From Aplectana chamaeleonis (taxonomy: Eukaryota > Nematoda > Chromadorea > Rhabditida > Cosmocercidae), in NCBI GenBank assembly GCA_029168955.1, contig JAPDOI010000267.1:744001-808000 (forward strand): a DNA stretch of 64,000 nucleotides. Reading direction: 5' to 3'. Under the pieces are notes generated by a model. The model did not search any database, was not told the origin of the DNA, and worked only from the letters and a program-made list of their open reading frames with translations. A program made the position numbers and the translations under genes. Positions 1-9,964 of this stretch are shown here, piece by piece; position 1 is the stretch's first letter; each line of letters begins with the position of its first letter.

Positions 1-371
1 TTTCTTTTTCGATGATTATCCGCGGCGCATAAGCGCAAGCCCCTACTCCAACAAAGAACTGACGTGAATCTCATGTTTTGGTCAGAAGATACCGATCATT
101 GAATTAATTTCTTAGCAGCATCAATGGTTTGTGAAGAAGAATGCATGAGGTTTCAGTGCTTCGGTCGCTCTTGAGCGAAAGTAAATTTAATCCACAAATG
201 TTCTTAACCCTCTGTAATGCAAATGACAGCACACAGTTTCCATATCGCGAGTTGGTTACCATATGTCTCAGCTTCGTAGACGTTGAAGGCTATCTTCGCC
301 AAGTTTTTCATTATTGATATTATAAATTTTATTGTGTAAAGAATATGTGAGAAGAGAATTCAGTATCACAA
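1..371. other. Unassigned flank, no gene seen
   Basis: No reading frame with recognisable protein content, no repeat partner elsewhere in the window and no RNA gene signature was found here. The sequence is AT-rich and unstructured. Confidence 0.4.
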
Positions 372-1628
372 GACTAACAAGCGAACTACTATTAGTGAGC
401 CTGGCCATTCCGGATGAAATGTATGGTTAGGTCCGTGGCCTGTTTCCTCAAGAGAAAAACGTTTAAATTCAAACCGCGGCTGGCGTGGCGGTTTAAATCT
501 CAATCTCTGAGAATTAAGCCGCTGCGCCAACCGCGGTTTGAATTTGAACTTTTTTCTTTAGGAAACAGGCCACGGACCTAACTATGCTTCTCTAGAAGCG
601 TTTTTGACGAAAAATCCGATTATGATCTTCGCAGCTGCCTAAACCCACTCTGAAGAAAGTTATAGGCGTTTTTCGCCAAATTTGCTTACCTATTGTACCT
701 TCCGAAACGCGCACTGGTCTTTGGAAAATGAGGAAACGGACCTCATAATTTTGTTTAGCGCCCAGAACTACCCCCTTGAGCAAAGTTTGGGGGAAGGCTC
801 ACTTTTCAAACTTTGCGCAGACTGATGGCGTTTTGGACTTGGACGGATTTTCGGTTGGTCGTTTATTTGTACCAATTATGTACAAGACTCTAAAGGCGTT
901 CTGATAAAAATGTTCCAGATTTGACTTTAAATCCTCCTAGGTGGGTTTTTTGGGGCGCTGATCTCGAATCTGGGGTTTCTTCAGCGATTTTCCGAAGCTT
1001 CGACTCGATTCGTTCGAAGCTTCCGTCGGGGAAAAATTGATGGCAACTCGCGACTTTTGACGATTTCCAGAGTGCTTAGATAGGTATTGCTCAAATTGTT
1101 TTCTGGGGGTTATTTAGAGTGCTGAAGACGAACCTGAGGTCCGATTATCGATTTTCTACAGATTACGGTAGATTACGGTGGGCATACGGTAGTTCGGTCA
1201 AAGTCTCAGATACCACTCAAAATTTGAATGCGGGGGTTACTCAGGGTGGTGAATACGAATTTAATGTCCATTTGTCGATTTTCGGAATACTAAGGTAGGT
1301 TTAGCCCCCTAAATAGCATGGTACCTACCAGTAACCTAGAGTAAACACTAGAATTTTGACCAACGGACCTCAGATTCGTGATCGATATCCTAGATTACCC
1401 CTGCATGCAACCTTTGAGCCGAATCCGAATTTTTTTCAGAACGCCCTAAAAATTTATAGGGGTTCCATTTACCTTGCCCCAAGGTTTTGAAAAATGCGTG
1501 TAACTTTTTTCAGAGTGGATTTAGGCAGTTGCGAAGATCAAAATCGGATTCTACGCTAAAAACAGTTCCAAAAAAGTACATTTCATCCGGAATCGCCAGA
1601 CTGACTAAAAGTAGTTCCCTTGTTAGTG
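372..1628. mobile_element. Long-TIR DNA element, CACTA-like ends (copy A)
   Basis: The two ends are inverted copies of each other for well over 50 bp. The left end (about 372-424) and the reverse complement of the right end (about 1575-1628) share ACTAACAAG, then an almost matching GAACTACT, TTAGT and CATTCCGGATGAAATGTA. A second block of inverted similarity (about 598-685 against 1483-1562) continues the arms. The ends begin (C)ACTAACAAG, like the ends at 9285 and 22312, so this is one family. No transposase is visible, so it is non-autonomous. CACTA-type membership is inferred only from the CACTA terminus; I could not find a clean 3-bp duplication. Confidence 0.7.
426..582. mobile_element. 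157-bp palindromic insertion inside the left TIR
   Basis: The first 22 bp (426-447) and last 22 bp (561-582) are perfect inverted repeats, starting GTTAGGTCCGTGGCC. The arms continue imperfectly almost to the centre. TATG lies immediately outside both ends (422-425, 583-586), a likely 4-bp target duplication. The right TIR of the host element lacks this block, which shows it is a secondary insertion. No coding potential. Confidence 0.65.
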
Positions 1629-1976
1629 AATCATTTCAACTGTATTCCGTGTTGGTAAATACAAGATTGTTGTTTTCGTAGCCTAAACTTTATTCTGCAG
1701 AAAATCTGGCTGCAAAGCTGTTCCAGATCCTAATTGGCCTAGGAAGAACGAAGATCCGAGAAGTGGCGAGACGGGAATATTTTAGCAAGTTGCGCGTATG
1801 TGTTTGTGTTGTGTGCACCTACACGACAAGCAGTTTATTTGACGCGCGAGTCCCGATGACCGAGGCGTCTGTGAGGATTAAGCCGCACTTGGCCATCTCG
1901 CTTGGCCACGCCCATTTTTTGGCGCCGCAGCGAGATTCCCGATTTTGGCAGGGGGAGGAAAACCAGTGCTATTTTA

Positions 1977-2470
1977 GTGGGGAGGGGGCACTGTTGGATA
2001 GTACTTGGCCACTCCAATTTTTCCGTGCCCCGCAACGACTCCTGATCCCGGCAGGGGAGGTAATCCCCAGGGTCAAGCGGAGTTTCGGAATTTCGCAACG
2101 ATGGGTGGGGGGTCGCAAACATTTTGGCCCGAAAATGAAAATGTGGTTAAGATATCCCAAAATTCGCGATATTCTTAGCCACTAAAGGGAAGGATCGTAG
2201 CATTGCTCAGGTTTTAGACGCGCGAGCCCCACTTCTGAACGAATTTTGACAGTTTTAGTAATCAAATATAAACTGCCCAGAAATCGTGCCTCAGAGGGGA
2301 TCGCAAAAATTTCGGATTATAGAAAAAACTGATGGTGGGGGGGTCGCTCCGATTTCGAACAATTACGCAACGCCCCGCTTGACCCTGGTAATCCCCGAAC
2401 AGGTGCTCAAATTGAGTGCGGCACAGAAAAATGGGCGTGTCCAAATGCAACGGTCAAGTGCCCCCCCCCA
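1977..2470. mobile_element. G-run palindromic MITE (split copy)
   Basis: This resembles the about 190-bp family at 19937-20326 and 54420-54615. It has a G-run start, a TTGGCCAC block, a CCGTGCC(C)CGCAA block, a GGCAGGGGAGG block, then TGCTCAAATT and GTGCGGCACAG followed by an inverted TGGGCGTG arm and a C-run. The order is interrupted at 2060 by a 320-bp hAT-like MITE. A further diverged piece of the same family precedes it at about 1895-1965. Confidence 0.55.
2068..2387. mobile_element. hAT-like MITE with 8-bp TSD
   Basis: The ends are CAGGGTCAAGCGG and its inverse CCGCTTGACCCTG. The 8 bp GTAATCCC occurs directly outside both ends (2060-2067 and 2388-2395). A CAGGG terminus with an 8-bp duplication is the hallmark of hAT elements. 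No transposase is encoded in the 320 bp, and the inside holds G-runs and inverted GGGGTCGC motifs. It landed inside another MITE. Confidence 0.8.
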
Positions 2471-2777
2471 AGCGAGAGCAACCCGTTTCACCAACACTCG
2501 CTGTTCTTCGGGAAGCGAATTATTCTAATGCGCAATTTTCCAACCAGACCGATTCGGAGGGCTCATATAACGATTTCAAATCTTTCGAATTTTCAGCTCA
2601 CATAAAGTACTCGTTCTGTTATCGATTGGACAGTTGGGGAAAATTTGAGAAACGGGTCTTCGGGTCTAGATGTGCAGGGATGAAGTCGCCTGGGGTTGAA
2701 GTTGGGCACTTCCCATCTCCCGTAGAGCTTTCTAGGGGCGACGAAGCCAAACATTTACTTCATGAACGGTGCTCTAT
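2471..2777. other. Unassigned spacer before the minisatellite
   Basis: No protein similarity or repeat was recognised. The last 50 bp drift into diverged minisatellite sequence. Confidence 0.35.
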
Positions 2778-4155
2778 CGTTTGGCTCAGCTAAACGAATA
2801 CCATGGAGAGTGGCCGGCAAAGCCCATCGCTTTGTCAAGTCAAACGAACTTTACGTGGAGGTTGGCCGGAGAAGTTGGCAGATCGTTCGGCGAAGCCGAA
2901 CGAATACTACATGGAGAGTTGCCCGCCAAGCCGGCTCATCGTTCTGTGCCGCCGAACGAATACTACATGGAGGGTGGCCGGCGAAGCTGGTCATCGTTCG
3001 GCGAAGCCGAACGAATACTACATGAAGGGTGGCCGGCAAAGTCGGCTCATCGTTCGGTGCCGCCGAACGAATACTACATGGAGAGTCGCCCGCCAAGCCG
3101 GCAGATCGTTCGGCGGAGCCGAACGAATACTAAGCGGAGGAATTCTGGAGAAGCCATTCCATCGTTCGGACAAGCCGAAGGAGTATTACATGGAGAGTTG
3201 CCCGCCAAGCTGGCCCATCGTTCGGTGCAGATGAAGAAATACTACATGAAGAGTTGCCCTCCAAGCCGGCTCATCGCTCGGCGCAGCCGAACGAACACTA
3301 CATGGAGGGTTGCCGGCGAAGCTGGCCCATCGTTCGGCGAAGCCGTACGATTACTACGTGGAAGGTAGCCGGCGAAGCCGGCTCATCGTTCGGTGCCGCC
3401 GAACGAATACTACATGGAGAGTCGCCCGCCAAGCCGGCAGATCGTTCGGCGCAGCCGAACGAATACTATATGAAGGGTGGTCGGCAAAGTCGGCTCATCG
3501 TTCGGTGCCGCCGAACGAATACTACATGGAGAGTCTCCCGCCAAGCCGGCAGATCGTTCGGCGCAGCCGAACGAATACTAAGCGGAGGAATCCTGGAGAA
3601 GCTGTTCCATCGTTCGGCAAGGCCGAATGAGTATTACATGGAGTGTTGCCCGCCAAGCTGGCTCATCGTTCGGTGCAGATGAACGAATACTACATGAAGA
3701 GTTGCCGTCCAAGCCGGCTCATCGCTCGGCGCAGCCGAACGAACACTACATGGAGGGTGGCCTGCGAAGCTGGCCCATCGTTCGGCGAAGCCGTACGATT
3801 ACTACGTGGAAGGTAGCCGGCGAAGCCGGCTCATCGTTCGGCGAAGCCGAACGAGTATTACATGGAGAGTTGCCCGCCAAGCTGGCCCATTGTTCGGTGC
3901 AGCCGAACGAATACTTTACGAAGGGTGGCCAGTGAAGCTGGCCCATCGTTCGGCGAAGTTGAACGAGTATCACATGGAAAGTTGCCCGCCAAGCTGGCCC
4001 ATCGTTCGATGCAGTCGAACGAATATTACGTGGAGGGTGGACGGCGAAGCCGGCAGATCGTTCGCCGAAGCCGAACGAATACTACATGGAGAGTTGCCCG
4101 CCGAGCCGGTCCATCGTTCGGCGCAGCCGAACGAATACTACGTGGAGGGTGGAGC
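2778..4155. repeat. 56-bp minisatellite with higher-order structure
   Basis: About 25 tandem units of 55-56 bp are seen. CGAATACTAC-type anchors begin at 2901, 2957, 3012, 3068 and 3124, and so on to 4131. Each unit contains the palindrome TTCGGCGAAGCCGAA or a variant, and a GCC(C/G)GCCAAGC stretch. Seven units at 3012-3403 recur at 3460-3851 with an exact offset of 448 bp (8 x 56), including an aberrant CTAAGCGGAGGAAT unit (3129, 3577). This is a higher-order repeat. Open frames across it arise because the unit lacks stops in several frames; since 56 is not a multiple of three they shift frame each unit and are not genes. Confidence 0.9.
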
Positions 4156-4426
4156 ACTACGTGGAAAAAGGAGATTTCAAAGTGTAATAAAAATACTGAT
4201 ACGGTAGCTATTCAAGGACCGTAAAAGTGCGACGCGTGAGATTACTCATAAATCTCTCGCATGCGTACGTTCCGAGCTCACGCATACTAAGGGTGTACTA
4301 TATACGTAGTTAGCATTCATTAGCCAGTCATCTGCCAGAGTTCTCTCCGTGTAATTGGTCTCGTCGCTCAATCAAGGGATCGATTCAGCGCATAGATATC
4401 CCAAAGTTTCTTTAAAGCTGATGCTT

Positions 4427-4682
4427 AGGGGTCGTTTATACTCCCGCCGATCGGCGCGGCACAGTGCATTCCTCTAGTATTGGTTACGCGGTGCGACACG
4501 ACCGTTAGGCGTCGTTTAGACTTCTGCCGCCGAGCGGCGCGACGAAGTGCAATCCTACAGTATCGATCGTGCCGCGCCGCGTGATCAATATTAGGGGTAG
4601 TTTATACTTCCGCCGCCGAGCGGCGCGGCGAAAAGTGGGGCGGCGCGCCGCGGCGCTCGAAAAATCGCGCCACTAGGATGCA
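4427..4682. mobile_element. Fragments of GC-rich palindromic MITE (Harbinger-like)
   Basis: Three successive left-arm copies begin GGGGTCGTTTATACTCCCGC (4427), TTAGGCGTCGTTTAGAC (about 4505) and TTAGGGGTAGTTTATAC (about 4591). Each carries the GCCGCCGAGCGGCGCGGC hairpin or a variant. They look like truncated copies or nested insertions of the family seen whole at 4686-4821 and 8873-9008. Confidence 0.55.
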
Positions 4683-4685
4683 TAA

Positions 4686-4821
4686 GGGGTCGTTTATTTT
4701 TTCACCGCCAAGCGGTGCGGCATAGTGCATCTCTGTAATATTGATCACGCGGCCCGCCCCGATCGATATCACAGGGTTGCACTTCGCCGCGCCGCTCGGC
4801 GGCGGAAGTGTAAACGACCCC
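4686..4821. mobile_element. 136-bp GC-rich MITE, TAA TSD
   Basis: The ends are GGGGTCGTTTA and TAAACGACCCC, with TAA directly outside both (4683-4685, 4822-4824). The inner arms are rich in CCGCC and GCGCGGC and fold back on each other. A 3-bp TAA/TTA target is the habit of PIF/Harbinger elements, so that superfamily is inferred. The copy at 8873-9008 has the same length. No coding capacity. Confidence 0.7.
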
Positions 4822-4824
4822 TAA

Positions 4825-5206
4825 GGGGTAGTTTTTACTTCTGCCGCGGCGTGGCGAGATGCAATACAGCCATATTGATCAAGCGGTGCCGCCTGGCGGC
4901 GCCGCGAGGCGTTTAGTGTTTTTCTGCTCGAAATCTTCCAACGGTGCCGCACTCTATCCGCCTTCGGGTGCTGTGTTATGGTACAAAAAATTATAGTTGT
5001 TTCTTCTGCACAAGAAATCACTCATTACAATCGGCCTTGTGTTATTTCAGAGCTACTCCAGGCTCTGTTTAACGTCATTCTGCGACGTCGCCGCGTAAAT
5101 TCGACGCAGTCCGATTATACATCCTGGTGGCGCGATTTTTCACGCGACGCGTCGCGCCGCCCCATTTATTGCCGCGCCGCTCCGCGGCGTAAGTATAAAC
5201 GACCCC
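4825..5206. mobile_element. Longer copy of the GC-rich MITE family
   Basis: It starts GGGGTAGTTTTTACTTC and ends AAGTATAAACGACCCC, sharing the TAA at 4822-4824 with its neighbour. The outer arms match the family. The 382-bp interior is unrelated AT-rich sequence plus a GCGACGCGTCGCGCC block also found in the large TIR at 9012-9050. It encodes nothing recognised. Confidence 0.5.
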
Positions 5207-5214
5207 TAGCCGGG

Positions 5215-5259
5215 CAAATGTGCGTCGCCGCGTCGATTTGACGCGGCGACGCACATTTG
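5215..5259. repeat. Perfect 20-bp palindrome
   Basis: A 20-nt arm (5215-5234) is followed by a 5-nt spacer (GATTT) and its exact reverse complement (5240-5259). The arm starts CAAATGTGCG and is CpG-rich. It lies just outside the right end of the GC-rich MITE. Confidence 0.85.
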
Positions 5260-5264
5260 CGTAC

Positions 5265-5880
5265 CTGATCATGTATTAGCCGCAGGTTTGCGGATCTTTC
5301 CATTAATCTTGTTAGGAAACATGAATTTCTCACTTTTACTCAATCTTTTCTTCAATCCCTACTAATTTTCGTTCGATGTCAGAATTGTTCACGACTGTAC
5401 ATTCTATGGCAAGGTTAACTACAGCGTGGAGTGGATGAGGGAGGTGGGAAATTTCTTGCATTGACGGGCAACATTATTCACATGGCAGTAAGAACCACGC
5501 GCTTTGTAGGAAGTATTTTAAAAGTATTTTTGTATTTTCTCTTGAGAAAAATGGTTTCACAAACAAAAAATTGAAACGTTCACAATCCATCCTGCTTTAA
5601 ACGACGCCCAAGACCTTGGAGGGACCTTGAGTGATGAATAAGAGGGATGTGGGACGTTTAGGTCGATGGGCTAGAGAGCAGAGACAGGACTCCGCGGCAG
5701 CGTCAGGCGCAACAACTTTTCCGCCATGCCTCATTCTTAGCTTTTCCTGTTTCAATGCGAATATGTGCATTGAACGAAGAAGATTTGTGTTCTAAATGTT
5801 CTTGCTTGGTTATTGAAACACCAGAAAATGCTCCGCTTTTTCTCAAACACTTGTCGAGATGCCTATGAATGTACAGAGGT
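5265..5880. other. Unassigned spacer
   Basis: No gene was seen. The segment at about 5630-5710 (GGGACGTTTAGG, GCAGAGAC) is weakly similar in inverted orientation to 23820-23915, so part of it is probably old dispersed repeat. Confidence 0.3.
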
Positions 5881-6119
5881 CTGAAATGGGGTAGAATATA
5901 CTAATCGAAACAGAGAAAAATCGTTTGAGCACCGTAATCCAACAAAGCCGTAAACTGAAATTTTTGTGTGTTATTGCATACTTCTTATTACACGCATAAT
6001 GCGCCATTTTTCCTTCGGCGTCTCAGACATTTCGCTATTCAGATGACACCAGGATTCTGTCTGTGGACGTGGAGATTGGAAGTATGTTTCGGAACATGTA
6101 CTATCTTAGCACGTTGGGG

Positions 6120-6280
6120 AGCTACTAAGGCGTGATCCTCTTGGCCACGCCCACCGTGCCGCACCGAATTTGAGCACCTACCCGGGGTTTCCCTCCCCTG
6201 CCAAAACAAGGAGTCGTTGCGGCACGGAAAGATGGGCATAGTCACGTGCCACAGTGCTCCCCCCCCCCCCCCAGTTGTGA
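6120..6280. mobile_element. Diverged G-run palindromic MITE
   Basis: The segment contains TTGGCCACGCCCACCG, then TTTGAGCACCTACCCGGGG, CCTCCCCTGCCAAAAC and GTTGCGGCACGG. It ends in a run of about 14 C. This is the 20138-20326 family in inverted orientation with decayed termini. Confidence 0.5.
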
Positions 6281-6384
6281 TAGCTCCTTGGAACATTAAA
6301 GGAGAAATGGTTTGCGCCCAATTTTTAACCCTCCAAGACCTTCGCACCAACCGAGGTTCTCCTTCCTTTTCAAAATCAGAGGTC

Positions 6385-7578
6385 AGATTCATCAACGATT
6401 ATACCCCGGGTATACGGGCGCATCGGGTTATAATCGCCCGTATACCCCCAGAAAATGTGATTCATCAAAAATTATACCCTGCCGACTTGGGGTATAAAAT
6501 GGAGTATATTATACCCCACTCTGGAGCTGAGGTGTACGGTATACCCCGGCGGGTATACTCCACGAAAAAGTGGCGCATGGTTGATTCGCTTGCGCCGTTC
6601 AACCAAATCAGCTGGCGGACAATCTTGCGAAGCCTTAAAAAGCGAGTTTTCGCCTATTTTTTCTTTTCCGTTCCGTTACAGCTCGTATTGCTTCCATAAT
6701 TTATGACGTTTTCTACATATCTTACCCCTTTGATAGATTTTCTTTTTTCTCCGTTTCTTTTACTGATACACTTTTCTTAAAGGCAGTGTTCACGATAAAT
6801 TTCACTTCCGATATCTCCACGGTTTACGGAAGGTCTGGTGGTCTACAAAGCAAGGCATGCTTGAAAAGGACGCGAAAGACGCGTTTTTGAGCCAAAATGG
6901 GCCCTCCCATGTTTACATTGATGTTCGGTCATGGAGAATTTGACCGCTATGAAGGATGATGCCTATCAGTGCAGTCAAGAAATCAGCTCACTTATTAGCG
7001 CTTCCTTGACTTGATCATTCCTGTAATCTGAGTGTTCATTTGTTCACATTGAGGGGCGGAAATGGGACACTGGGCGGTTCTGGAACACCAAAACGCTTGT
7101 TTGCAGCCGTCATTTTGCCACTCCTGGCTCGTTTTCTACCACTCCTTCGACACTGGGAGCCTGGGATCCTTCTCGCCTATTATTTTACTGTTGAAAGTCA
7201 CTGAGGATGATCATCGTGAACGCTGCCTTTTATGGGACGATTTCGCTCTTCGATATCTCGCTCGCGGATTCCCCTTTTTATTTCCATTCCCGAACCAATA
7301 TTTTGAAATCTTATGAGCATTCAAATCAAATTGAAATTCAATGAATGCTTTACTAATATAAGGGTAGGAAAAACTAATTCTATTATATAAACTAATTTCT
7401 CATTGAACCTATGAAAGATAATAATGGGCGTTGCAGTGCCCGTAGATCGTATACCCGTAGTATTTAAACCTCGGCAGCCTGTCGCATTGTGAATCACACA
7501 ATTGGGGTATAAGGTAATATACCTCAGAGTATATTTACCCCGGGGTATAATTATACTCTGGGTATAATTGATGAATCT
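6385..7578. mobile_element. 1.2-kb TIR element with GGTATA-rich ends
   Basis: The left end AGATTCATCAACGATTATAC and the right end ATAATTGATGAATCT are inverted copies. Both subterminal regions (6400-6560 and 7500-7570) are full of TATACCCC/GGGGTATA motifs, with another internal GATTCATCAAAAATTATACC near 6460. The interior carries a separate TTAA MITE at 6777-7232. No transposase. The superfamily is not determined. Confidence 0.6.
6777..7232. mobile_element. TTAA-flanked MITE (piggyBac-like), copy 1
   Basis: It starts TTAA-AGGCAGTGTTCACG and ends CGTGAACGCTGCCT-TTTA. Its right half (about 7062-7230) matches 21800-21966. The TTAA boundary and AGGCA terminus match the copies at 21476, 26726 and 62317. 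TTAA duplication is the piggyBac habit; assignment is by that signature only. A short frame at 7062-7316 lies in the repeat and is not a gene. Confidence 0.65.
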
Positions 7579-7985
7579 GGCCTCAGGAGAGCCAGGAGAC
7601 CTAGAAAGTAAATAATTTACACAAAGTTAGCTTTTTCGTCTTGAGCGTTTTCTCCGTAGTTAGTCATTGCTTGTGCCACTTTTTAAAGGTGAAGGATTGT
7701 GATTCTATGTATTTACGTGCAGTTCTACGTGTGAAGCGTGAAGGATTCCATTCTGTTAAGCAAGAGTAGAAGGAAATTCTGCGGCGGGTCTCCAATTTTG
7801 AACACACCTCACAACTTTTTTGCTCGTTTCTTTAAGCACTTGCTTGGAATCTGTAGTACTCTATCGAGTTTGCGTTGAATATTAGCCTAGAGGAGCTTGT
7901 GAAAGGATTAGTGAGAGGAGCTTTCCTTCAAAGAGTCAGGCAAACCGATTACGAAGCTGTGTTAAACTGAAGTCAGAACCATGTG

Positions 7986-8461
7986 TATACCCTGTCCCAA
8001 ACGAGATGGGAAGCGTAGAGCCCAAAGAAGCAGCGCGCCGCCCCTCTGCGTCTCTGACATTTTCGTATTTTTGAAGGTTTTTTAACTTTCTCACTTCATT
8101 TTCTTGACATACTCCATTGCTCTTTTGAGTTCTTTTCTCTCGAAATGCTCGTGATATTCACTCTCGATACATATTTTGTACTTCACGTGGCAGGGAAAGC
8201 TTTTTAGGATATCGATAACAAGTCGGAGCGCACAGAGTCGTCTAACCCGTCGATTTCACAGTAAACTCGATACAACCGAGCTGTTTTAGCTTGTCTGAGG
8301 CGATTATTTCACTTCATTGTTTGGTTGCAGTCTCTATAGTGTCTCAGACAACTTAAACATCGATCCAGGTGCTTCAGGTCGCTGATGATGTCAGAGACGC
8401 AGAGGGCGGTGTGCTGCTTCTTTGGACTCTAAGCTTGCCATCTCTTTTGGGTCAGGGTATA
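7986..8461. mobile_element. Tc1/mariner-like MITE with 75-bp TIRs
   Basis: About 75 bp at 7986-8062 is inverted at 8386-8461, from TATACCCTGTCCCAAA through AAAGAAGCAGC to CTCTGCGTCTCTGACAT. The outermost TA on each side fits a TA target duplication, with element termini TACCCTG. The interior (about 320 bp) has no protein. Tc1/mariner is inferred from the TA target. Confidence 0.6.
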
Positions 8462-8872
8462 TCTCCATCACACACCGTGTTTTCCTCTTACCAAGAAACG
8501 TATTTTCGGTCAATTTTAGAAAATCGGCTCCTGTTGTACATGCCACAGTCAGTTTGGCACGTCGTAAAAGTAAACAGGACTTTACAGGCTTGAGATGCGC
8601 TCTTTAGTGCATTCACACACAACGCGTTTTGTTTTACGGCCGAATTGGAGTACAGTGCTCAAACGATTTTTCTCTGTGTCTCGATCACTGTGGGTAGAAT
8701 ATGCTTTGTAGTAACCAGAAGTGAATCAGGGAGAGAACATTTTGAATATTTTAGACTTATGAACAGATTCAATGCATCAGCGTAAAATAATAGTTGTTTT
8801 CATTCAAAGCAGTGCTATCAGGCTGGAAAAAACCATTGCGGTCAACCGTTCTGTGACAGCGAAAGCGATTGA

Positions 8873-9008
8873 GGGGTCGTTTACACTCCCGCCGCCGAGC
8901 GGCGCGGCGAAAAGCAATCCTACAATATTGATCGTGCCGCGCCGCATGATCAATTTTATAGAAATGCCCTTTGCCGCGCCGCTCTGCGGCGGAAGTATAA
9001 ACGACCCC
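8873..9008. mobile_element. 136-bp GC-rich MITE (Harbinger-like)
   Basis: The ends GGGGTCGTTTACACTCCCGC and GCGGAAGTATAAACGACCCC are inverted. Flanks are TGA (left) and TAA (right), so the presumed TAA target carries one change. Same length and arms as 4686-4821. It directly abuts the large TIR starting at 9012. Confidence 0.65.
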
Positions 9009-9284
9009 TAACCACCGGAGGCCGGCTGGCGCGACGCGTGCGACGCAAATCTGCGGCGCGAGCGTTTGTACGATTGGAGCACGATTTTACTCTCAATCAA
9101 AACACCATACATGCGAGAGAATGGGATATGCGGGCGAAACGAGTACCTAGCTCTTCTTAATACTCTAGTGACGAAACTCGGAAAGTAAAAATAGTACAAT
9201 ATGTGGTATGAACACTAAATTTCACTTTTCTGTAACGTTAAGAGGCGAAACTACTCTCAGCTCTTCCTATTACAGAAGCAACAT

Positions 9285-9900
9285 CACTAACAAGGGAGGG
9301 TTGCACACATAAGATGTAGTTTCGAGATGTAACTTTGATATGTTCAAGGGGGAGGACAGTGTTCCAATATTCCATGCTCAGAATCTGCTAAATGTCTCAA
9401 ATATTCGTAGGAGATTTGCAAAAGTGGACATTTCCATTGCCAAGAGAGAAGGGGTGCACGAATGAAATTTTCAAGGCGTTCAAAAAAAATTGTTTTACTT
9501 GAGCTTAAAGCTGGTTTCTGGGTGTTGTTTTGGATTTGATTACGAATCTGTGGCCCATTTGTCAATATTTGAAAAATTCCATCTCATTTGGTCCGAAGCT
9601 TCGAAGTGGGGGAAATTTTGCTGCCCAAACGCGACTTTTGACCATTTCGAGAGTGCTACGATCAAATCGCCTAAAAACTTGTACATAGGGGTTATTCGGA
9701 CTGTCTCACACCTGGAGTCTGGCGAGGAATGGACCCCAGGTTAGGGTTCAGCGCCCTAAATAACCCCAAGTTGAAAGTTTTGAGCCAATTCCGAAACTTT
9801 TTCTGAACGCCCCAAAAAATCCCTGATGGGGATTCCTTACCTTTTTGTGACGCAATGTAAATGCCATTTCTGGAGTCCCACAGTAAGTTAGCCAATTTCA
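9285..9900. mobile_element. CACTA-like element copy B, right end unclear
   Basis: It begins CACTAACAAGGGAGG exactly where the long TIR of the host element ends. Blocks GAAGCTTCGAAGT, CGCGACTTTTGACCATTTC, GGGGTTATTCGGA and TCTGAACGCCCCAAAAAATC match copies A and C in order. The right terminus (GTTAGTG) was not found, so it is truncated or diverged. Confidence 0.5.
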
Positions 9901-9964
9901 AGCGCAGGTAATTTATTTACTGTCACAGACCTACAGCAACGACAACATGGTTTCCCGAATCGCC

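Larger units (their letters stand above)
5897..8705. repeat. Outer inverted-repeat pair enclosing nested elements
   Basis: About 110 bp at 5897-6003 matches the reverse complement of 8590-8705, including GAGAAAAATCGTTTGAGCAC against GTGCTCAAACGATTTTTCTC. The enclosed 2.6 kb contains three other TIR elements and a G-run MITE fragment. The outer pair is therefore probably the ends of an old DNA element loaded with insertions. No transposase was recognised. Confidence 0.45.

Noticed and set aside
1763..2185. 140-codon frame starting MARREYFSKL
   Set aside because: It runs through the G-run MITE and into the hAT-like MITE, which are non-coding repeats. No domain.
2778..4155. CRISPR array
   Set aside because: Units are near-identical over their full length with no unique spacers, and the window is eukaryotic.
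2762..4224. Many overlapping open frames of 75-199 codons with repeated YYMESCPPS-like peptides
   Set aside because: They arise from the stop-poor 56-bp minisatellite in several frames at once, and the period is not a multiple of three. No start context, domain or codon bias supports a repeat protein.
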